Origin: Tupaia tana
Lineage: Eukaryota > Chordata > Mammalia > Scandentia > Tupaiidae
DNA: 64,000 nucleotides
Direction of reading: 5' to 3'
Assembly (NCBI GenBank): GCA_026018925.1
Contig: JAKSZU010000004.1
Location: 112,620,989-112,684,988, forward strand
Translations under genes and position numbers: made by a program
The notes under the pieces: generated by a model
Told to the model about the DNA's origin: nothing
The model's database searches: none
The model's input: the letters and a program-made list of their open reading frames with translations, nothing else
In this document: piece by piece, positions 57,261 through 64,000 of the stretch
How positions within the stretch are numbered: position 1 is the first letter of the stretch
Layout: each line of letters opens with the position of its first letter

Positions 57261-60200
57261 TTTTTTATTAATTAATTAATTTATTTTTGTATATACTTTC
57301 AATCATATTGTTTGGCTTACAATGAGACCATTTCGATATGTGAACATTTCTCCCCAGACCGGTTGATCGAAATATCTTCAACAGATAACACCACACCTCC
57401 CCATCCCGTCAATGCTCTACCTCTGTATCCCTTCTCCAAATGTCTTTCGTTGGGCCCCACTCCTCCACATACACCTCATCTGACATTCACACCCATCTCT
57501 TGTGTTTGTTCAACTATTAGTCAATCAGTATCAGACAAACGGTATATGTTAAGTGGGGACATACAATGTCTCTCCTTCATAGCCTGGCTTGCCTCACTCA
57601 GCAGTACATCTTCCATATTCTTCCACTTTCTGTCAAAAGCCAGGGCTCTGTTGGTTTTTATGGCTGAGTAGTATTCCATAGAGTATATGTGCCACAGTTT
57701 TTCAATCCATTCCTCCATACGGGGGCATCTGGGTTGGTTCCATGACTTAGCAATTGTGAATAGTGCTGCAATAAACATCGATGTGCAAGCACTTTTCCAA
57801 TGAAGAATTCTTCTGTCCTTTGGGTAGATACCGAGGAGTGGGATCTCTGGATCATATGGCAGATCTATCTGTAGATTTTTGAGGAATCTCCAAATTATTC
57901 TCCACAGTGGTTGGACCAATCTACATTCCCACCAGCAGTGTAAAAGAATTCCCCTTTCACCACACCCCCGCCAACACTTATCATTTTTTGTTTTTTTAAT
58001 ATTAGACAATCTTACTGGGGTTAGGTGGTACCTTATTGTTGTTTTTATCTGCATTTCCCTTATGATGAGGGAGGTTGAACATTTTTTCATATGCCTTTTG
58101 GCCATTCGTATGTCATCTTTAGAGAGTGTTTTCTTCATCTCCTTCTCCCATCTTTTAATAGGGTTGATCATCTTTTTTCCAAACACCTTTTTTAGTTCCT
58201 TGTGTATTCTGGTTATCAGTCCCTTATCTGATGCAACATTTACAAAAATATTTTCCCATTCTGAGGGCTGTCGATTCACACTAACTACTGTGTCTTTGGC
58301 CATGCAGAAACTTCTTAGTCTGATGTAATCCCACTTGTCTATTTTGTGGACGATGGACTCTGCTTTGAGGGTCTTCTTTAGGAAGTCTTTCCCTACACCA
58401 ATGTCTCCCAGAGTTTCCCCAGCATTCTCCAGGAGCAGCTTTATAGTTTGAGGTCTTAGATTTAGATCCTTGATCCACCTTGACTTGATTCTTGTCAAAG
58501 GAGAGAGGTAGGGGTTCAGATTCATCTTTCTGCAAGTGGAAGTCCAGTTTCTCCAGCACCACTTGCTGAAGAGGCTTTCATTTTCCCACTGGATTGACTG
58601 GTACCCCTTGTCAAAGATCAGTTGACTGTATGTTTGGGCACTAATTTCTGGGGACTCTATTCTGTTCCATTGGTCCACATGTCTGTTTCTGTGCCAATAC
58701 CATGCTGTCTTTATTACCACAGCTTTGTAATATATTTTTGGATCGGGGATTGAGATGCCACCCACTCCATTCTTCTTGTGTAGAATTGCTTTGGCAATAC
58801 GGGGTCTTTTATGATTCCAGACAAATTTTAAGATTGTCTTTTCTAGATCTGTGAAGAATGTGTCTGGTACTTTGATTGGCATTGCATTAAATAGGTAGAT
58901 TAATTTGGGTAGAATTGCCATTTTGATTATATTAACTCTTCCAACCCATGAACATGGGATGTCCTTCTATTTTTTTGTGTCATTTTCAATTTCTTTTTTT
59001 AGCTTCTCATAGTTTTCCTTGTGGAGGTCTTTAACTTCTTTGGTTAGATTTATTCCTAAATATCTTATACTTTTAGTGGCTATGGTAAATGGAATAAGTT
59101 TTTTCAGTTCTATCTCAGTCTGCCTGTTATTCGTATATAGAAATGCTATCGATTTCTGTATATTGATTTTATATCCTGCAACTTTACTGAATTCATGTAT
59201 TACTTCCAGTAGTTTTTCCATGGAGACCATTGGGTCTTCTATGTATACAATCATGTCATCTGCAAATAGAGAGAGTTTCACCTCTTCTTTTCCTATTCGA
59301 ATGCCCTTTATTTTTTCCTCTTTTCTGATTGCGTTGGCGAGGACTTCCAGTACTATATTGAAAAGGAGAGGAGAAAGTGGGCATCCTTGTCTTGTTCCTG
59401 TGTTTAGTGGGAAAGCTTTCAACTTTTCTCCATTCAGGATGATGTTCGCTATGGGTTTTTCATAGATGGCTTTTATTGTATTGAGAAATGGCCCTTCTAT
59501 GCCGATTTTGCTAAGAGTCTTGATCATGAAGGGATGTTGTATCTTATCAAATGCTTTTTCTGCGTCAATCGATATGACCATATGGTTTTTGTCTTTCTTC
59601 CTATTAATATGGTGTATTACATTTATGGTTTTGTGTATGTTGAACCAACCTTGCATTCCTGGAATAAAGCCTACCTGATCATGGTGTATGATCTTCTGTA
59701 TAAGTTGTTGAATATGATTTGCTAGTATCTTGTTGAGAATCTTTGAGTCTATGTTCATCAGAGATATTGGTCTATAGTTTTCCTTCCCTGTCCTGTCCTT
59801 ATCTGTTTTGAGGATGAGGGTGACAGAGGCTTCATAGAATGAATTAGGGAGAGATTCACCCTTTTGGGATCTTTAGAAATAATTTGAGCAGAATGGGAGT
59901 TAACTCTTCTTTGAAAGTTTTGTAGAATTCAGAGGTGAATCCATCGGGGCCAGGGCTTTTCTTTGTTGGGAGGTTACTTATTACTGATTCAATCTCCTGG
60001 CTTGTTATGGGCCTTTCAGACTTTCTATTTCTTCCTGGCTCATTCTTGGTAGATTATATTTGTCCAGGAATTTGTCCATCTCATCCAGATTATCTTGTTT
60101 CTTAGCGTATAGATGTTCAAAGTATCCTCTAATGATGTTTTGAATTTCTACTATGTCTGTTGTTATGTTACCAGCCTCATTGCAGATTTGATTCACCTGG

Positions 60201-62187
60201 TTCCTTTCTCTCTTCTTCTTAATAAGTCTCGCTAGTGGGGTATCAATTTTGTTTATCCTTTCAAAGAACCAGCTTTTGCTTTCACTTACTTTCTGTATAG
60301 TACGTTTATTTTCTATTTCATTTATTTCTGCTCGGATCTTTATTATTTCCTTTCTCCTGTAATTTTTTGGATTTTTTTGCTGTTGCTTTTCCAATTCTCT
60401 AAGGCTTGATGTTAGGTGACCCATTAGCCTTTTCTCTGTCTTCCTCTTATGTGCACTAATTGCTATGAACTTCCCTCTTATGACTGCTTTGGCAGTGTCC
60501 CAAAGATTATGGAAACTTGTATCTTCATTGTCATTGGCTTCCATGAATCTTTTGATTTCGGACTTTATTTCTTCGGTAATAGTGGAGTCATTCAGGAGTA
60601 AGTTATTTAGTTTCCATGTTTTTAGGTATTTTTGAGGATTTGTCTTGAAATTAAACTCGAGTTTAATTCCATCATGGTCAGAGAAGATGCTGGAAATAGT
60701 TTCTATGCCTCTGAATCTGCAGAGGCTTGCTTTGTGTCCTATGATGTGGTCAATCTTCGAGAAAGTTCCATGTTGGGGTGAGAAAAAACTATATCTTGTG
60801 GTTTTTGGGTGGAAAGTTCTATAGATGTCTGTTAAGTCCAATTGATTTATGGTATCATTTAGATCCTTGATCTCTCTACCTATTTTTTGCCTAGATGATC
60901 TGTCCAGAGGGGATAATGCGGTGTTGAGATCTCCAACAATTAGTGTGTTGCAGTCTATCTCCCCTTTCAGATCTAACAATCTTTCCTTCACATATTTGGG
61001 TGCTCCTGTGTTAGGAGCATAGATATTAATAAGCGTTATATCTTCTCGATCTATAGAGCCTTTTACTATGATATAGTGCCCTTCTTTGTCTCTTCGGACA
61101 CTTTTTGTTTTAAAGCCTATTTTGTCAGAAATTAGTATCGCAACTCCAGCTCTTTTTTGGTTCCCAACTGCATGGAAAACCTTTTTCCAACCCTTCACTT
61201 TCAGTCTCTGTATGTCTTTATCCATGAGGTGGGTTTCTTGTAGGCAACAGATAGAGGGTTTCTGTTTTTTTATCCATTCAGCCAGTCTGTGTCTCTTGAT
61301 TGGAGAATTTAACCCATTAACATTCAATGTTAATATCGATGTTACAGGATCTGTACCGACATTTAAGTTAGCCATTGTCTTAGTTGCCTGTTATTTCTTT
61401 GTTTCTGGCTGTTGCATCTTTAGTTTTCCTGGAACAGTACTTTCTTCAGGATTTCTTGAAGAGCTGGTCTGGTGTTGGCAAATTCTTTCAGGTTTTGTTT
61501 GTCTGAGAAGATTTTAATCTTTTTTTTCCCCAAATGAAGGATAATCTTGCAGGGTATAATAGTCTTGGCTGAAATTGTTTCTCTCTTAACACTTTCAGTA
61601 TGTCTTCCCATTCTTTTCTTGCTTGCATTGTTTCTGATGAGAGGTCTGGTGTTAGTCTTATGGGATGGCCTTTGTAAGTTATTTCTCGTTTCTCTCTTGC
61701 CAGTTTTAGTATCATGTCTTTTTCTGTGACGTTAGACATCCTGGCTAAGATGTGCCTTGGGGAAGATCTTCTGGGGTTGATTCTATTTGGGGTCCTTTGT
61801 ATTTCTTGGGTCCGGATGGTTCGGTGCCTCTCTAGGCTTGGGAAATTTTCTTCCAAGATGTCATGGAATAGATTTTCCATTCCGCTATTAGTTTCTTCAC
61901 CTTCTGGGATGCCGATTATTCTGATGTTTGGGCGTCTAATAGAGTCTAGTATTTCTCGTATATTATCCTCATGTTTTTTAGTTATTTTCTCGATCTTTTT
62001 GTAGTTTTTTTTCTAGATCAGAGGTTTTATCTTCTACATCAGAGATTCGATCTTCAGCATGGTCTAATCGGCTCTTAATACTTTCCAGAGAGTTTTTGAT
62101 TTCTTGTATTATAGACTTTATCTCTAATAGTTCCACCTGATTCTTTCTCAGAGTATCCATTTCTTCTTTCATATCCTGGAAGGACTT
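57261..62187 (-). mobile_element. Young L1, 5' truncated, ORF2 nearly complete
   Basis: 4.93-kb reverse L1 with perfect 13-bp duplication CAGATTGAGATTT (57248-57260 and 62188-62200). It starts in the ORF1 coiled coil. ORF2 begins near 61375: the endonuclease has the LNVNGLNSP start, the GDLN and the SDH motifs; the reverse transcriptase carries FADDM near 59270; the C-terminus ends [11 protein letters not shown] at 57521. The frame is broken near 60005, 59865 and 58965, and ORF1 by one shift, so it cannot move now. It occupies most of the intron between E1 and E2. Confidence 0.96.
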
Positions 62188-62200
62188 CAGATTGAGATTT

Positions 62201-62940
62201 GACAGAGATTTTTGTGAGGTGTCCTTAAAGTTCTTTGCAAGCCAAATTTCGGCACATGTTTGGGGGTGTCTGCGGCCAACAGAAAGGATATAAAATGGAA
62301 GCCTCATTTGTATCAGAAAGTGCCCCTGTAAGACTTCTTGATATTCTCCACAACTCTTTCTTCTGCAGTCACACCTAGGTGTGTTTCTAAATCTGTTTCA
62401 TAAATATATATTTTCAGTTCCTCATTTTGGCCACAGACATCTAATGTAAAAACCCACATAGTGCAGTATGTGCTCATGGGCACAAAGCCACACATGGAAA
62501 TGAGACCATGGACAGCCTGTCTTAATTAGAAAGATAAAGAAGAAAAGAATGAGAATGAGAAGGAATGAGAAGACAAGATTGTTTCAATGAAAAAAAGATC
62601 AGAAGCCACAGTCAGGATATGATTTTGATTAAGAGTAAATTAAGCAATGATTATACAAAATTGGGACTATACTAAAAAATACCACTGAGTTGTCTGCTTT
62701 TAATCTCATATAAATTTTAGCCAACAAATATAAAAAGGAATAAACAAACACTTGAGTAACAATTGTTGTCCCCAATCTGCCATCTTTCTATTCTCCATCT
62801 GTTTTGGAAGTATTTGTGCCTCCCATGTAAATTTCTGCCCTTTCCTGGCCCAAGTAGGATCTTGGTTCTCTCAGAGGAGCCACCCCACTTTAGAGATACA
62901 CGCACCTTCCCACCAGCCTGCCCTGTACAGAGACGGCTTA
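62201..62940. other. Intron DNA between E1 and the L1
   Basis: Unique AT-rich sequence; no exon with splice support. Confidence 0.5.
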
Positions 62941-62941
62941 C

Positions 62942-63041
62942 CTCAGCCTCTCAGCCAACGAGGTTCTCTCTGCCAGCAGCTCTTCCCCAGTCTGCAGCTT
63001 CTCCCCCAGCATGGATCCAATGATATCTTTGCCCTCACGTT
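62942..63041 (-). CDS. NBPF-like coiled-coil exon (E1)
   Basis: 100 nt, acceptor GTTATTTCTCAG/A and donor GGCTGAG/GTAAGCC, phase 1 to 2. It codes REGKDIIGSMLGEKLQTGEE followed by LLAERTSLAERL. NBPF has a similar-sized exon (about 103 nt by recall) reading YEECKDLIKSMLRNERQFKEE followed by KLAEQLKQAEEL immediately before the E2 equivalent. The split codon joins AG+A as Arg and continues into E2 in frame. First exon of the gene visible here; earlier exons lie beyond the window. Confidence 0.82.
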
Positions 63042-63909
63042 CTGAGAAATAACAGGCACTGCCTCAGTGCACAAGAAGACATACTGCCACTGTCACTGCC
63101 TTCAGGAGAGGAGGCGGGGTCCATCCCAAGGTAATTTTAGCCCTAGTACTAGGCTCTGTGTGAGTGCATGTGTGTTGGGTGGGGGCCCTTTCCATATCTG
63201 TGTTTCTCACCCTCCCAATGACAGGACATTTGATCCTCCCATTTGAGGGATGAGGAGAGAGAAACTCAGAGGCACCTACAGAACGTTGCCAGGTAATATG
63301 GCTGCATTTGGCAGAGTCAGAGTTTGCACTCCTTTGGCTGACTCTGAATTATGGGCACTTTATCACGCTTTTCTGTCTCTTCAGTAAAATATTTGGCTGC
63401 AGCATAAAACAGTCATTTTCTGCACACTTGGGAAGACCCCTAAGACTAAAGGGCTGAAAGTTCCTTTGAGCTCAGTATTTAAAATACAAACAGGAGTCAC
63501 AAAATACCACATCTAGATACACTTCAGTGAAATCTAAGAGTGAAGAACTCAAGGACCTGAAAGAAATATGGCAGACACTAAGAAAGCTTATGGTAAGTAA
63601 GAAGCACTAGAACCATGAACGGCCAGTGATCACTCTATGCTAGGGTTTGTGGTGAGAGCTGTTTTACAAGAATTAGGGAATGTATTCTATGACGTAAAAG
63701 AAGTGGGACTGCTGTATACTCTATTAACAGAAAAGGACACTGGAGTGGGGAGGAGATAGCCGACTTGGGACCCAGGAGACTGGCCCAGGGTTCCGGCTCT
63801 GCCTACTGTGTCACCTCAACAAGGATTTAGGTCATCTCTTTCTTGTTCAACATTGAATTTTTCTCCTACAGATATATTAGGGGAAAGTTGTTAAGAAAAC
63901 ATAGTTTTG
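63042..63909. other. Intron upstream of E1
   Basis: Unique sequence with no clear exon. A purine-rich stretch lies near 63540-63590. Confidence 0.45.
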
Positions 63910-64000
63910 GGGCCAGCAGGTGGTGTAGTGGTTAAGGCGCTGGACTCCCACATGGCTTTTTGCAGTTCAAGTCCTGAACCAGTGGCCTGAAAATCATGCC
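63910..64000 (+). mobile_element. Older SINE, cut by the window end
   Basis: Head GGGGCCAGCAGGTGGTGTAGTGGTTAAGG and B box GTTCAAGTCC are well preserved. This copy looks close to the ancestral tRNA-like sequence. Confidence 0.85.

Noticed and set aside
59019-59465. Plus-strand hydrophobic frames over the young L1
   Set aside because: Antisense of the L1 ORF2; the same peptides recur over every L1 copy.

Overview
The window is nuclear DNA from a placental mammal. It is rich in L1 LINEs, most with degraded reading frames. It also carries more than 25 copies of a tRNA-derived SINE of about 250-270 bp (start near GGGACCAGCAGTTAGCG, B box GGTTCGAGTCC). No Alu, B1 or B2 element was seen in 64 kb, which argues against a simian primate or a mouse-like rodent. 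I cannot name the species from sequence alone; a lineage with its own tRNA SINE, such as a colugo, is a low-confidence guess. There are no bacterial or phage features.

Layout. Bases 1-7490 are GC-rich and mostly unique. They hold a strong CpG island (about 4330-5200) with two perfect cAMP-response elements and a CCAAT box, and a smaller GC-rich patch at 7200-7480. From 7.5 to 36 kb the sequence is an AT-rich retrotransposon field: pieces of at least seven L1 elements in both orientations, many SINEs, an SLC25A5 (ANT2) retrocopy that keeps a 298-codon frame, and a broken RPL9 processed pseudogene.

The interesting part is 37.5-63.1 kb, minus strand. It contains exons of a gene related to PDE4DIP (myomegalin) and NBPF. 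In transcription order these are two coiled-coil exons (62942-63041 and 56610-56815), then a tandem array of seven Olduvai (DUF1220) long exons at a period of about 2.1-2.5 kb. The first three are preceded by a 49-52 nt short Olduvai exon, giving the NBPF-like 52 + 173 nt structure. The later four alternate instead with copies of a coiled-coil exon that resembles the PDE4DIP segment beginning EHSQETESLRE. Short exons and coiled-coil exons enter in phase 1 and leave in phase 2; Olduvai exons enter in phase 2 and leave in phase 1. Any number of pairs can therefore be joined in frame. Several copies are decaying: lost splice sites in units 1 and 6, a 1-nt insertion in unit 3, and a stop in the last coiled-coil copy. 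Expression is therefore uncertain. A nearly complete L1 (57261-62187, with a 13-bp target-site duplication) sits inside the first intron.

Exon boundaries were set by hand from splice consensus and frame continuity. Homology statements rest on recall of family sequences, not on a database search.
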